DNA of 31,789 nt, taken from Spirogloea muscicola. Lineage: Eukaryota; Streptophyta; Zygnematophyceae; Spirogloeales; Spirogloeaceae. The position numbers were made by a program, and so were the translations under genes. Shown here one piece after another: positions 1-11,069 of the stretch. How positions within the stretch are numbered: position 1 is the first letter of the stretch; each line of letters begins with the position of its first letter. The stretch is from assembly GCA_009602725.1 (NCBI GenBank), contig WELB01000081.1:72387-104175 (forward strand), read 5' to 3'. The notes beneath the pieces were generated by a model. It saw only the letters and a program-made list of their open reading frames with translations. It did no database searches and had not been told where the DNA came from.

Positions 1-111
1 TGAAGAGGCTATGGCAGAACGGGGACCCCATAGCGGGCGCCGCCGGCAGCGATGCCGGCGGCGGCCCGGGGTTTAGGAGGGGTGGCGGCGGCGGCGGCGG
101 CGGCCTCGACC

Positions 112-240
112 TCAAGACCGCGAGAGCACGGCCAGCACGCAGATGCAAGGCGTGGGCCATGGACTGCTGGAGGGAGACGGACAAGCGCATACGATACACC
201 TGAGCCCACGAGCCAGCGGCATTGAAGTCAGCCGGCTCAC
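112..240 (-). mobile_element. LINE C-terminal coding fragment
   Basis: The minus strand reads ADFNAAGSWAQVYRMRL followed by SVSLQQSMAHALHLRAGRAL, the same block seen in the LINE pieces at 1218-2548, 27029-27255 and 27850-28045. This is the region just before the C-terminus of the retrotransposon protein. The homology breaks off near 112, before the terminal LTRGY signature, so this is an isolated fragment. The adjoining bases 1-111 are GC-rich with a GGC repeat and hold no gene I can support. Confidence 0.7.
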
Positions 241-361
241 CGCGCCTGCGGGACACAGCGCGCCGTGCAAGCCTGGCCAACAAAGAAAGAGGAGCCGGAG
301 CGGGAGCCGGAGGTTCAAAGAATGAAGGGGCACTCCCAATGGGAAGCGGTCCCTAGCTTTT

Positions 362-475
362 GCGGTCCACTTGCGCGCAGGCCGCGCTCTGGCGGCGGCC
401 TCCGGCTTCCGTCAGGGCGACGTCTTTCCGCCTGCTAGCTACTCAGATTTGCATCTACTGACGAGAGGTTACTGA
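362..475 (+). mobile_element. LINE protein C-terminal tail
   Basis: The plus strand reads AVHLRAGRALAAASG and then PASYSDLHLLTRGY, ending at TGA 473-475. This is the conserved end of the LINE protein. The stop is followed by about 100 bases of 3' UTR with a hairpin (GGCTGG at 541-546, CCAGCC at 553-558). The fragment is heavily 5'-truncated and has no upstream coding sequence in frame. Confidence 0.75.
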
Positions 476-505
476 GAATTCGCTTACTGCTGTCTCAGTC
501 CCTAG

Positions 506-751
506 CACTCCAACTCCTTCAGACCTTGTCCATTCTTTTGGGCTGGCCTCTCCCAGCCACCAATTAATCTGGCCGCGCTTGCTTCAATGGGAAGTGCGCG
601 CCCATAGAGAAGAGGGGCTGGCAAAGCCAGCCCAAAAAAGATTGGACAACGTCCAAAGCCAAAGAAGGGAAGCAAGCGCGGCCAGATTAACTGGTGGCTG
701 GGAGAGGCCAGCCCAAAAGAATGGACAAGGTCTGAAGGAGTCGGAGTGCTA
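506..751. repeat. Inverted repeat of LINE 3' UTR
   Basis: Bases about 506-582 and 671-751 are near-identical reverse complements, with an arm of about 77-80 bp and a spacer of about 90 bp. Each arm contains the LINE 3'-UTR elements: CTTGTCCATTCTTTTGGGC, the GGCTGG...CCAGCC hairpin, and an AATCTGGCCGCGCTTGCTTC end. The plus-strand tail at 362-475 runs into the left arm, so two LINE 3' ends face each other here. Confidence 0.75.
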
Positions 752-1260
752 CGGAAGAGGAGCCGGAAAAAGGCTACATTACAAAACACTGCAGAACACA
801 GAGACGATGCAAAGGGAAGCTCAGTACCCACGAGTGAGCAACATCAGGTCTGAGTAGCTCGCTGCAGGGAAAGAGGCACTCAAAGGGGCCACAAGCGTTC
901 GCTCGGAACTGGCAAGCGAGCCCGAGCCCGGGCAGCCGCAGGCGGCGGGCGGGGCTGGGGCGGAAGAAGTGCGCGCCCATAGAGAAGAGGGGCTGGCAAA
1001 GCCAGCTTCAAAAAGAATGGACAGTGTCCAAAGCCAACGGAAACGGAGCCGGAAAAGGACTACACTACAAAACACTGCAGAACACAGAGACGATGCAGAA
1101 GAAGTGCGCGCCCATAGAGAAGAGAGGCTGGCAAAGCCAGCCCAAAAACGAATGGACAATGTCCAAAGCCAAAGAAAGAGGAGCCGGAAAAAGGACTACA
1201 CTACAAAATAGGGAAGCTCAGTACCCACGAGTGAGCAATATCAGGTCTGAGTAGCTCGCT
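593..1260 (-). repeat. Array of LINE 3' UTR units
   Basis: Reading the minus strand, several copies of a LINE 3' UTR follow one another. A unit starting at 967 recurs at 1104 (period 137 bp), and a related copy starts at 593. Each carries TGCGCGCCCATAGAGAAGAG, the hairpin GGCTGGC-AAA-GCCAGCC, a short palindrome around TGGACA-TGTCCA, and GGAGCCGGAAAA. One minus-strand coding tail ending in SYSDLMLLTRGY lies within the array, with its stop at 821-823. Array-like 3' ends suggest repeated insertion into earlier copies, or tandem duplication. Confidence 0.7.
881..963. repeat. GC-rich repeat shared with 23339-23421
   Basis: About 83 bases are nearly identical to 23339-23421 in the same orientation. 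The core shared strings are CAAAGGGGCCACAAGCGTTC and GAGCCCGAGCCCGGGCAGCCG. Here the segment is fused to a minus-strand LINE tail; at the second site the LINE tail is absent, so the segment is a repeat in its own right. Its function is unknown. Confidence 0.6.
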
Positions 1261-2548
1261 GCAGGGAAGAGGCACTCCGCCGAGACCCAGAGGCGGCGGC
1301 CATACACGGCCTGCTCGCGTGTGGACGGCGTGGGCAAGAGAGCGTTGAAGCGATACGGCCAGGCGCATGCGGAAGACTTGGGCGAGCGAACCGGCGGCGT
1401 TGAAGCCGGGCATCGCCCCTGGCAGACCCTGCCGCCGGTCAACGGCCTGGCGGGCAAGCCGCTGAATGAGATCCAGCCAGCGGCTGCCGAAAGCCCCGTG
1501 TACATCCATCGCCAGGGCCGCGAATCCATCCCCAAACGGGTGATCAGCATGTTTTCGCTCCTTGCCCCGGGCCGCCAGGCCGACCGCGTGCCCTGCAAAC
1601 GACGCCGATCTGGTGGGATTGGCGGAGTTGATACAGTCAGTTGTCACCACATCGGCGATGATGCGGGGACCGCCGCCGGGCGGGATGGCGACCAGGTCGG
1701 CGCGTCGTGTATGGGGCTGGCCGTCCGCGCCCAGCTGGATGGGCACTACTGAGGAGTTCTCCACAGCCACCATGAAGCCAGCCTCCGTAATCACTCCCTG
1801 CATACCATCTCGCAGGAGATCTTGGGAAGCGGTCCGCTCGCTCCTGTGTGCGCAACGGAGCATATGCGCAGCCAGCTCCGCAGGTTCAGCGTGACGGGCA
1901 CCGCACTCGCACTGCGTGACGCCCACGAGGCAGCGAGGGAGGAGGCCCAAGAGCCGGAAGACCGCCGTCCTGGAGACTTCATCGGGCATGGCGAGCGCCG
2001 CGTGGAGTGGGAGCGCTGATAACCACGCCGCGGCCCCAGGGAGGAGGCTGAGAAAAGCCGCTGAGAAAAGCCGGGCGCGCCCTCGAAGGTCAGACGGAGG
2101 GAGAAGCTCCACCACTGGTCAGAGGCCGCTTTTCAACCAGCGCCGAGAAGCGTGCCTGGGCACGCTGGTCGGGGGTGTGGGCGAGGTGGATGAAAGGGAC
2201 GGCCTGCTCTGACATGTTGGGGTGGACTGCCAGGAGCCCGTCGCGGGCAAGAGCGCAGGGCAACCTGAAGGGCAGCTGACCGATCTCCACTCCAGCTGCC
2301 GCCCGCTCCAGGGCGCGCTGGCCGTGGACGAGGAACCTCTGGCACATGGGGGCTGCCACCTGAGCCCAGCTACCCATGTAGGCTGCCTCGCAGGCGCGGG
2401 CAACTGAGCGGCATCCCAAGCCGCCACGGCTGGTCGGCAGGCTAGCCTGCAGCATCGCAGCTGGTGAGGTGAGGAATGCAGGGTGCTGCACAAGGGTGGC
2501 CGCGGACGCCAGGATGCCGGAGTCAAAAGCTGCATACGCTGCCTTCAC
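1218..2548 (-). pseudogene. LINE reverse transcriptase, C-terminal third, frameshifted
   Basis: This is the C-terminal part of a non-LTR retrotransposon protein. In N-to-C order the minus strand shows a post-RT region with SLPTSRGGLGCRS and AAYMGSWAQ (ORF 2090-2548), then AAAWLSALPL. Next comes a zinc-knuckle-like C-x-C-x12-H-x3-C, then a PD-(D/E)XK-like nuclease (RRADLVAIPPGGG, IIADVVTTD, GKERKH), and last LAQVFRMRLAVSLQRSLAHA. One ORF (1201-2115) holds the zinc motif at residues 69-88, with nuclease aspartates at 140 and 155. Frames break near 2100 and again near 1290, after which another frame ends in SYSDLILLTRGY at 1218. The catalytic polymerase domain is missing upstream, so this is a dead 5'-truncated copy. 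The family placement rests on motif recognition, not a search. Confidence 0.8.
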
Positions 2549-3541
2549 CGCCGACGAGGGGGGGATGGTGAAGAAGTCACCAAAGAGTCACCACCTTTCA
2601 GCGGTGCCTCAGGGTAAGACTTCCGCTGCGCCGTATGCGCGAGTACGCGCCGTGAGCGCTGGCATTTCACTGTATATGGGGCTAGGCTCCAAAATTCCCT
2701 AGGTCCGAACTCCATTTCAAGACGTACTAACCCGTAACATTGTGTACAGGGATCAGGACGTCACAGAGGCTGCTCAGTTCGCCCTTGTCTACAACCGAAA
2801 CGAAATGCTGCTGTGAATTTGATCTACAAAAGCAGACATCAAGAAATCTAGTTCGAGGAGTGTACTTCAAGGTGCAGCTGACCTGCAGGCAAGACACTCG
2901 GCAACATCTTCTGAGCATAGCCGAAGGATATGTGGATACCACGACTGCAGCATGCCAGCCTGAAACTCCAGCTTGCAGGCCTAGTTGGGCTTGGTACTAT
3001 GGGCAAGGTTTTGTCGCTGCCTGACTCTGAGGCTCTTGTGCTTGTCAGAATCAAAAGTGCCTACCTTCTTTTCTATAATCCATGTATCTGACTTCAGCTG
3101 CTCACTGACCAGACCAACAAAAGATGCCCCCTCTACACTCCACCCAAGCCCTTGGACTAACATCAGACTTCTCAGCCTTCAAGCACGTCAAACATCGTCT
3201 TCCCTCCAAAATTGGCTCCTTGTTGTGCTTTCATAGATTAATGTGGAAATGAGGATCTGAGAACAGATCTTGCAACAAGAACTGTAAACATAAGCATGAG
3301 CAGCTTTGCGTTAGTGCCGAATGCTGCACTATTAATGCTGCACCCGGGAATGATTCTCCGTTCTTGGGCTAGGAGTTGCCGCGATTTTGAAGCAGTTGCT
3401 CCAAGCTTGTTGGCTTGTTTGTAAAATCTTAGGCCCATCTTTTGTCCAAGCAAGGACCTTCACTTCTTGGTACTGGGCACTGCTGGCTTTGAATCCACCA
3501 TCTGCTTGGCAATCTACATAGCCCTATGTAGATTGGCACAA
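2549..3541. other. Intergenic stretch, no firm gene
   Basis: I see no convincing gene across these 993 bases. One possible terminal exon lies at about 2752-2816 on the plus strand: a GTGTACAG acceptor followed by an open stretch reading DQDVTEAAQFALVYNRNEM and a TGA. It reads like a normal protein C-terminus, but I do not recognise the family and no upstream exons are visible in the window side that remains. The inverted-repeat homology begins only at the stop codon of the next gene, around 3545. Confidence 0.4.
2752..2816 (+). other. Possible terminal exon of an unidentified gene
   Basis: A canonical-looking acceptor (TTGTGTACAG) is followed by about 21 codons ending in RNEMLL and TGA. Amino-acid composition looks protein-like. 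No other exon of this gene could be found, since upstream sequence is LINE. It may be a leftover 3' end of a gene cut off by the retrotransposon, or chance. Confidence 0.2.
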
Positions 3542-6500
3542 CTAGCTAGGAAGTGTGCGACCCCTATCTTGGTAGCTGTTGGGAGACTGAGGCAAGGAGG
3601 TCAGTGCCTGGCATACGCCATCTGCACTACAGCCACAACCATAAGGATTGGACTCGCATCTTCCATCTGGATCACATGCATAATATCCTTCAAAACCACA
3701 GAAAGAGCAGTAATTTCCAGCACTCCCTTCATAGGAACAGTGACCTTGGCCGTCACAACGTGTGCAACATACGCCAGCACGATTCTCGCCACATTCATAG
3801 CTGTCGCCACATGTTGTGCCCTTTGGCAGGTAACCTCGCCCCACGCAGTAGCCCTGACTGCACCACATTACATTTTCAAGTAACATTGTAAGATCACTGG
3901 AATTACTTGGATAGGAGCACCTTCCGGCTGCTCTTGCTACTGCAATGAAGCCTTGGATGACCAGTCTGTGTGGAGGGCAAAAGCATGGCCGTGATTTCTA
4001 ACAACTCATTTCCAGGATATTCTTCTCTGTCACACGGCATTGTAGCCATTCTAATCTGAAAGCGGTGTTATCCTGGCTCTGAAGAGAATGAAAAGCAGAA
4101 TTCACCACAGCTTTCATTCAGCCCAAGAGTGGAAGCCATGCCCTTCCGATTAGTGGACGGCTTGTAGGATAGAAGAACTCACTAGCATCCCAGAGAGACA
4201 CACTCGTGGTCATGATCGTCGTAGTCATAAACTGGTGAGGGCTCTGTGTTGTAATCATAGCCTGGATGGTTGGGGTCTGCAATTGGTGGGGCTCCGCTAT
4301 CGAATTTGTCGCAGAGAATATGGTCTGGCTTGTTCTTGACTGCCGTGCACACTCCTTCCCTGTAAGACAGAATTTAGAGTCGAGAATTGACTTCAGATTG
4401 AGCAGAGTGACTGCCATTTGCTTTCAGCAAAATCCAGAAATGAAGGCTGGAAACTTAGAAGATTTCATCTGTCTGATTGTCAGACATACGAAGCCGCTGC
4501 ATCCAGTACTTTGCAACTTGACGATTTGGACAGAAATATTGGAGGCGCTCTCACTAACTTGCAAGCTTTCTCCATGCACTGGCTTGAGCACGACGTGTTG
4601 TCTGGGCTGGTGAATACTTGAGTACCACAGAAGCCATTCCCACTGCAATATGATACCACTATTGAGGTCTAGCTTAGTTTTTGTCTTTGCCTACGGGACC
4701 AAAATGCCTTGCTCATGTAGCGTGATTCTTCTAGCTCCTCAAGGAATGGAGTGTGTAGCAAGTAATGGAGGGCCTGTGTGGCCAAGTACAAAGGCAAGCA
4801 AAGCAACATATGTACATCACCTGCTGCTAAGCTGACCCGCTCAGTAACCACGTGTCAGCACATAGAGGTCGCTAACTGATGCCCGAACACTGGATGCCAA
4901 TCGACATCAAGGATAGGAGCAAGAAAGCAGGTGACATGAAAGGAAGGTACTGGAGCAGCACCTGCAGTAGTTTGTCTTGCAGTTTGGCAGAGAGGTAGAG
5001 TTGCACAAGGTCTTGTTGTTTGCAAAGACAACAGTAAAGCAGCCCCCAGTGCTGAGCAAAGAGAGACACGGTTATCATCAGTAAGCACTCTGCTGCTTAC
5101 CTACGCACGAAGCAGCATGACAGAAGTAACAGAACACTCGACGTTACATTCGAAATTTTACTTCATTTGAAGCTGTAGAAGCACCTAGGATCTGACCTAC
5201 ACAGCTTTGAGCTGGTGATGGGATAAGACTGTCGAAGCACACAACGGGCTCATGCTTGGTCGTAGTATCTATACTTACCTGTTGCAAGTAAGATGGTAGC
5301 AACCAGAATTCCACTGAGGATTTAATGGGGGATCATCCGATGGAAAGGCATTCTTGCACGGTCTTCCAGGATGCGGAAAGGCTGTGCAAGTGCCATTCCT
5401 GCAGCCAAACAGAAGTGAAGTTACATGGACAAGCATACATCTCTTCATGGTCAGGCTGCCACGTTATTGAATGATGGTCAATCTAGACTTGTACCCAGGG
5501 TTAGGCAAGTCACATATGACTTGCCAAGGGACATGGCACAGTACTACAACATTACATCAATGTCGCAGTGGGATGAGATACTGCGTTTGCATTGAACAAC
5601 CTGCAGAGATGATCTTGGCATTGGTCAAAAGCTCCAGAACAGAGGGCACCATCGATTGCTTGCTGTGTCACGCAATTTCCCTTCCTGCAGTAGACGGATG
5701 AAGCTGTTAATATTTTTCATGCACTCCTATGAAGCGAAAGCTGACTCCACCATCGAGAATTCCTAGCAATTCAGGGAGACCACTAGTCCATTCTGCAAGC
5801 TTGCGGCCAATCTTTTGACCCGGCATCCTTCTTTCACGACATGCATAACTGGTTTAGTAAATGGATCACTCATTCTCTGTACTCAAGCACGGCAAGACGG
5901 CTGAGCACATAGCCACAGCAACTCGTTGCTCATCACATCCACGTGCTAAGCAAGTCTTCTCAAGCCTGCTTGCATGTCTGCGCGTCGAGTAAAAGGCAGT
6001 CAAGTACCCATCACAAGAAAGCTCCTGCTGACAGAACTGAGGATCATCACGCCAAACGGGTGGGTAATATACAGGGTATATCCAGCAAGGACTTTGTGCA
6101 GGCTGGAAGACATGCACGCATCTCCCACTCCTGCAGCATCATGCGCACACAGAGGTCAGGTCTCCAGAAGGAGCTATTCCCAGAGGGCCTGTTTTGAGCT
6201 GATATGGTCTGGGTTATGCTAGAAGCTTATGCACACGTTAAGCATATCCCAGATGTATTTGTAGTATATATGTGAGGAGAAGTCCTTGTTCACCTGCATA
6301 CCACGGAAGCACAGTCGGAATCGGCAGAATCTACGTCATTGGGGCATTCTGTGGTACTTCCTTCTGTGTTGCACTCAGCTGGCAGGACACAACAAAGTGA
6401 GGGAGCTGCCATGTCATGCAGATTAGAAGGTCAGGACCTGTCTACAGAGCTGGTGCACCTCTGGCATCACCTGCCAAATATGAGTGCTGGACAATCACCA

Positions 6501-9500
6501 GGTGGTGGAGGTGGGGATAGTGGAGGTGGCGGCGGCGGCGAAGGTGGTGGTGGCACAGGAACGCCATAAAATAGCTGGCACTCAACATTCGGCCTCTGGC
6601 CTGCACTAGGTATGTGACCGCCTGTGGTGAAGCCAAAGCAGTTCTTTGTGAAGTTAAGGAAGACCCCCTTCGCTGTAATGTTGGGCTGCATGCCCGTAAG
6701 GTAATTTGAGGCCACACTGAGTGTCTTGAGAGCTGTGGAGTTGATCAGGGGGATGAGTGACATGGGGAAGCTGCCACTGAAGTGGTTGTCATCTAAGCGC
6801 CTGCAGGGCAGGATTATACTCTCAGCAATGTGAGTACTTACATTGCTTGCTGTTACGTGAATTGAGGGGTAAGCAAACTCCCTGACACCATGGAACAGAA
6901 ACGGCAACAACAATGGCATGCAAACCAAAGAGAGATCGAACAACAGCAGTATGGTGACTCTGTTGAATTTGAGTGAGTCAATACTTACAACGAAGTCAAC
7001 TTCTTGAGGCTTGTCCCAAGACTTGCTGGTATTGTTCCATTGAATTTGTTCCCATTGAGTATCCTGCCATGAGACACTCAGCCTGCTCAGTGGCTGAAAC
7101 AGCACTTCTCAATGTCTAGGGTGGCCCTGCTTTGAACAACAAGGTTGACAAGCACTCGGCCAGACAGTCCCTAGCCACCAATGCCTGCAAGACTAGCACT
7201 TGCCGGGGTCCAATGTAGTTTGTGAACATACAGCAACTGCAGACTTGTGAGGCCAGTCACATAAGAAGGAAACGGCTGCTCAGTCAGGTTGTTCCGAGAG
7301 GCGTCACTGCCACGTGACTAATGGCATGTATCAGCTGTTTATAGGGACATGAGTGACATGTAGCGATAGGGCTCATGATGTTGTCAGGTGCACTGGTGTG
7401 ACAAGGTCCATGGTAGCAGTACATGCTGGCCTAGCTTCCTATCACACAGTTTGCCTGTGAGAGGCTGGCAGACTAAAGATGTCCGTGCTTTCACTTCAAG
7501 CTGCCTTTGTGGGGGGTAAAAGTATGGCATAGGCATGTACGTGCTTCGTTCTGATGCAGTAGTTGTTGTCACTGCGAGAAGTCTAAGGGTTGGGGTTAAG
7601 TAATAAGGGGTTTAGGGTTTAGCATTGGTAGCATGCTTACAGGACTGTTAGGAACTGGAGCTTGCCGATGGAACTTGACAATGCCGAGATAGCATTGCCA
7701 CCCACAACACTGAGGAAGATGGAACAAGTGCCCACTATTGTCAAAGGCCACACTGCAATCAGCTAACAGCTCTGCAACCAAGAATCTTGAGACGCTTGAG
7801 AGAAAGGGAGGTTTCCGTACAGCTTCTGCAACCCCGTGAGTCGATTCAATGTGCTGGGCAGAGGTCCACTCAGCTTGTTATCATTGACAATACTGCAAAC
7901 ACAGGCAGTCCCTGAGGATCGTGACAAACCGACTTAAGCATTGCAAGCTATTACCAACTTGTGTGCCCTTTGTAAACTGACAATCCATGACAGGACAATA
8001 AGTAAGAAAGCAACCCTAGTACACTATGCAGCCCTGAAATATCCACCATATGCTTCACACAAGTGGCAAAGTTGCAGAGTTGCTTTCTCAGAATATTACT
8101 CACAATATCGCAAGCTTTGTTAGTGCAGTGATTGTAGATGGTATTTCCCCGGTCAGTAGATTGTAAGCAAGATGCCTGGAGCATATTCCAAAAGAATGTC
8201 ATAACAATCCGCTTCGTCAGTGAACCAAATAAAGGCAAGCAGTCTTCACCATTACTGACCAGAAGAATCTTGTGCAGCACAAATGCTCCATGGTCATCGG
8301 CCTCACAATATAAAAGAGGAGGAGGAGGAGGAGTGGAGCCATGGAGGTAAAGTCATGGATGCAGACTTGTATTTATCATATGAGCTCTCTCACAGGAGCA
8401 AAAGCCATGGATGCAGACGGTGTTGACCATAGAGCTCTCTGATCTGGACGGAGATCACTGCCTTGACAGCACAAGAACCTCATGTAGAATCTGCTTACAA
8501 TAGTGTCAGATTCTTCAGGTTGCCAATGGAAGTGGGAATTGGCCCGTTCAGGCTGTTGTTGTCCAAGTTCCTGAACGAGGGTCCAAGAAACGGCACTCCA
8601 AATTTGAGGATGTTATGGCCTAGAATACCAATTGGTGCAAGGTTGGCCACCTACTTTGTGATCACTATCGACAGTCATCATCTCTGCTCAAACACCACAT
8701 GAATACTCCCTCCTACATTCAGGAGTGAGACGTTACTCTACACATAAGCTCCAGCACCACATGAACACGCAGATGCAGTCATTGTTGCGCAAATCCCATG
8801 CCAGAGGTCATCATAGGATATATACATACAGCAGACTGAGATTGTGAAGGCTTCCTATGCTGGTAGGGATCTGTCCAAAGAGCCGATTCCCGTATAGGTG
8901 CCTGCCAATATGCAACAGCAACTTTTGGATGAGGACCAAACCCTTTCACCAACCAAGAGCCGGGCATTACAAGGTCCACCTGCCTCTTCATTGCTGCATG
9001 CGCAGCAAGAAGCTTAACTCTCATGACTATCCAGCATGATGCACACGTGGCACCCCGGTGACTGGTAAGGCCCCCTTGAGGACTTACAAAGTATGGAGAT
9101 ATACGAGGTTCCCTATGTTGTATGGGATCACTGTATTGATGCCAAGGTTGATGAGTTGTCTGGAACACACGCACAACGTGTGTGTCACTTGCCGGCCTGC
9201 TGAATACAAAAGCTGAGGCAGCAAGTACAAAAGCCTGTTTCCCTTGGAGAAGAGTCAGGCTAGGGTGGTGATACTCACAATGTGGAAACCCTGTGAGAGG
9301 GGATGTCGCAGGTGATGCCATACCAGGCGCAGCTGCCCGGGGCGGTGGTGCAATTTGCACACGGGTCTGTTCCTTGCCAGGTTGCTAGCTGAGAAGGTGG
9401 ATTGAGCTGCGATTGCTTGAAGTCTCGAAGAGGACCATCTGGCACAGATGGTCAGCCAGTGGATTCTGAGCAAGTTGCAAAGTGGCGAAAGTTGAGGTGA

Positions 9501-10478
9501 TGTCGAGTCACTTGACTCGTCTGCTATGACAAGATCAACTTCGCCAGAGCACTGAAGCATTGTAGAGTTTGACGTACCACGACGATCGATTCAAGCACCT
9601 TACATCTTAGGTATTTGCATGCAACACGAGCTCGCTGACAGGGTGGTTCATCGGACAGCCACTTCGTCTTACGCGCACTCATGTGAAGAGTATCACAACA
9701 CTGTCAAAGCTGTCAGCCTCTCAGTGGCGGCAAGAAGCTCACAATCTGGGCTGGTTGTCTGGAGCAACTTCCTTGACGGGCCCCCACTTCCAGATGCAGC
9801 AGCAACCTGTGCCAGAGGCACCACCTGGTGCCACAATCAATGCACGATAAAGACGACATACGACTCTATGCCGGTGGGGCAGCCAGGAGCTTGCTGCTGT
9901 TCGTCCAAGCCAAGGCGTGTGTTTCGCGGCTGCTGTGCCAGCACAGTGGGCTTGCAGCAGCAGGCGTGTCACGGGTGCAACATCGGCCAAGTAGCTCTGT
10001 CACAAGTGTCTCCTGAGCTCAGTGAGCAGACTTCTGCATGATACCATGATGACCCCTACAATTCATGACTGAAGGAGAGCAACACCACGGTGGCATCTCC
10101 ACGACTGGAACGCTCAGGTGCACTACCGAGAAGATAAGGACTGCTCGGGCGGGGAGAGGTCTAGAGCTGCTCACATCCTCAGTGGAGGTGGCATGCTGCT
10201 GCAGGGCTGCCGCCACGGTCGCTGCGGATGGAGATGAGGGAGAGTCGTCAGATGGAGGCTTGTAGTGGAGCTTCGAAAAACCAGGGTCCTCCTGGTCAGC
10301 ATGCCCGGGAAGGCCCGGGGAACGCATAGGATGGGTGCTGCGTGCCAAAGCGTGAACCCCGAAGCCTACAGCCCGCGCGGAGAGCAGCGCTCGAGCGCGG
10401 CCCGCGCGCGGGGGCGCGGGGCGCCTCACCGGCGGCCAGCAGCAGCGCCAGCGCCAGCGGGCCGGGCGCCGCCGCCAT
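3542..10478 (-). CDS. Secreted LRR / Pro-rich / Cys-module protein, left copy
   Basis: Sixteen exons join in frame to 642 codons plus stop. In transcript order: 10478-10430, 9438-9279, 9159-9088, 8901-8830, 8570-8499, 7892-7821, 7709-7641, 7306-7232, 7063-6989, 6800-6499, 6378-6294, 6130-6008, 5398-5279, 5051-4962, 4359-4183, 3857-3542. Exon 1 is a signal peptide (MAAAPGPLALALLLAA). Exon 2 is an LRR N-cap (QLATWQGTDPC, SCAWYGITC). Exons 3-9 each hold one plant-type LRR, for example NLDNNSLNGPIPTSIGNL, with introns in phase 2. Exon 10 holds the last LRR, a two-Cys C-cap and a hinge (PVPPPPSPPPPPP). Exons 11-16 are cysteine-rich modules ending in VCR, NYCR or LGCY. No membrane segment is visible, so secretion or wall attachment is inferred; the ligand is unknown. 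Start: this ATG begins the only signal peptide and matches the paralogue. LRR-extensins are the nearest known architecture, but their tail differs. Confidence 0.8.
4746..4913 (-). mobile_element. Short LINE 3' insertion in intron 14 of left gene
   Basis: About 168 bases are present here but absent at the matching place in the right arm (near 20268). On the minus strand the insert reads SDLYVLTRGY and a stop (4841-4843), followed by a 3' UTR with AGCAGCAGGTGATG and CCTTTGTACTTGGCC. It is flanked by TCAAGGA at 4739-4745 and 4907-4913, a probable 7-bp target-site duplication. Relatives lie at 12815-13081 and 22405-22500. The insertion postdates the inverted duplication, or was lost from the other arm. 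Confidence 0.7.
7608..7622 (-). repeat. Two plant-type telomere units in an intron
   Basis: GGGTTTAGGGTTTAG is two units of the TTTAGGG telomere repeat found in most plants and many green algae. The reverse complement sits at the equivalent site of the right arm (about 17549-17563), within intron 7. Two units can arise by chance, so this is weak support for lineage and nothing more. Confidence 0.4.
8315..8333 (+). repeat. GGA microsatellite in intron 5
   Basis: A short (GGA)n run lies in intron 5 of the left gene. The matching CTC-type run in the right arm is at about 16779-16797. It has no evident function. Confidence 0.6.
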
Positions 10479-10546
10479 GGCGCCGGGGAGGGGCGGCGGC
10501 GGAGGAGGTGCGCCTGGGGGGAGGGGGTGGACGAGGAGGAAGAAAG

Positions 10547-10600
10547 TGCTCGCCCGTTGAGGATAAGGGCTGGAAAGGCAGCCCAGAAGAGAGAGAGAAG
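10547..10600 (-). mobile_element. LINE 3'-UTR piece in left-gene promoter region
   Basis: CTCGCCCGTTGAGGATAAGG and GGCTGGAAAGGCAGCCCAGAA match the LINE 3' UTR at 31063-31135 in the same orientation. The piece lies 70-120 bases upstream of the left gene's ATG. The corresponding bases upstream of the right gene (about 14530-14600) are unrelated, so the two promoters differ just here. An unresolved base (n) stands at 10604. Confidence 0.6.
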
Positions 10601-11069
10601 GCGNATTCTTGATCCTGGGCTGGAGACGGTCACAGCCATCGCCCGCTGCTGGAAGGGTCGTGCTTCCTGACGACGAGCTCACTTCCCTTCTTGGACGTGG
10701 GCCCGCCACGAGGGGGCCAAGTGGGGCGGAAGGGCCCAAAAGCCACGCCACAGGTGCAGATGCGATGCTGCTGTGGATGCGAGCGTGGCGTTGCGTGGCG
10801 TTAGCGGCGAAGCCCTGCCGGCCCGCGACCCGCGGGCGCCGGCGGCTGCCGGCGGCGGCGACTTCCCGGCCGGCCCGCACGCGCAGTCCACCTGTCGCGG
10901 CGTGCTCCCCTCCTGCCCACTTTCTCCTGGGCTGGCCGCCGCCCTCTCCTGGAAGCGCCTTTTCCCCTTTCCAGCTCCCAGTGGAAAGCAGCTTCTCCTT
11001 CTTCTCTTCCTGTCAGTCTCGCTGCAGCCGAAAAATTTCAGAAATGTCATCAGAGTTTTCATAGTTTCC

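Noticed and set aside
6479-6580. CCA/CCG repeats seen as a possible microsatellite only
   Set aside because: On the minus strand this is the in-frame proline hinge of exon 10, with the same reading frame in all three gene copies.
8779-9360. A 193-codon minus-strand frame, mirrored at 15749-16330
   Set aside because: It overlaps exons 2 to 4 and their introns in the wrong frame for much of its length. The LRR exons with splice sites explain the coding signal.
9619-10041. A 140-codon frame conserved in both arms (also 15068-15490 on the opposite strand)
   Set aside because: It lies in intron 1, antisense to the LRR genes. Its conservation is no higher than that of the surrounding intron DNA, and it shows no domain.
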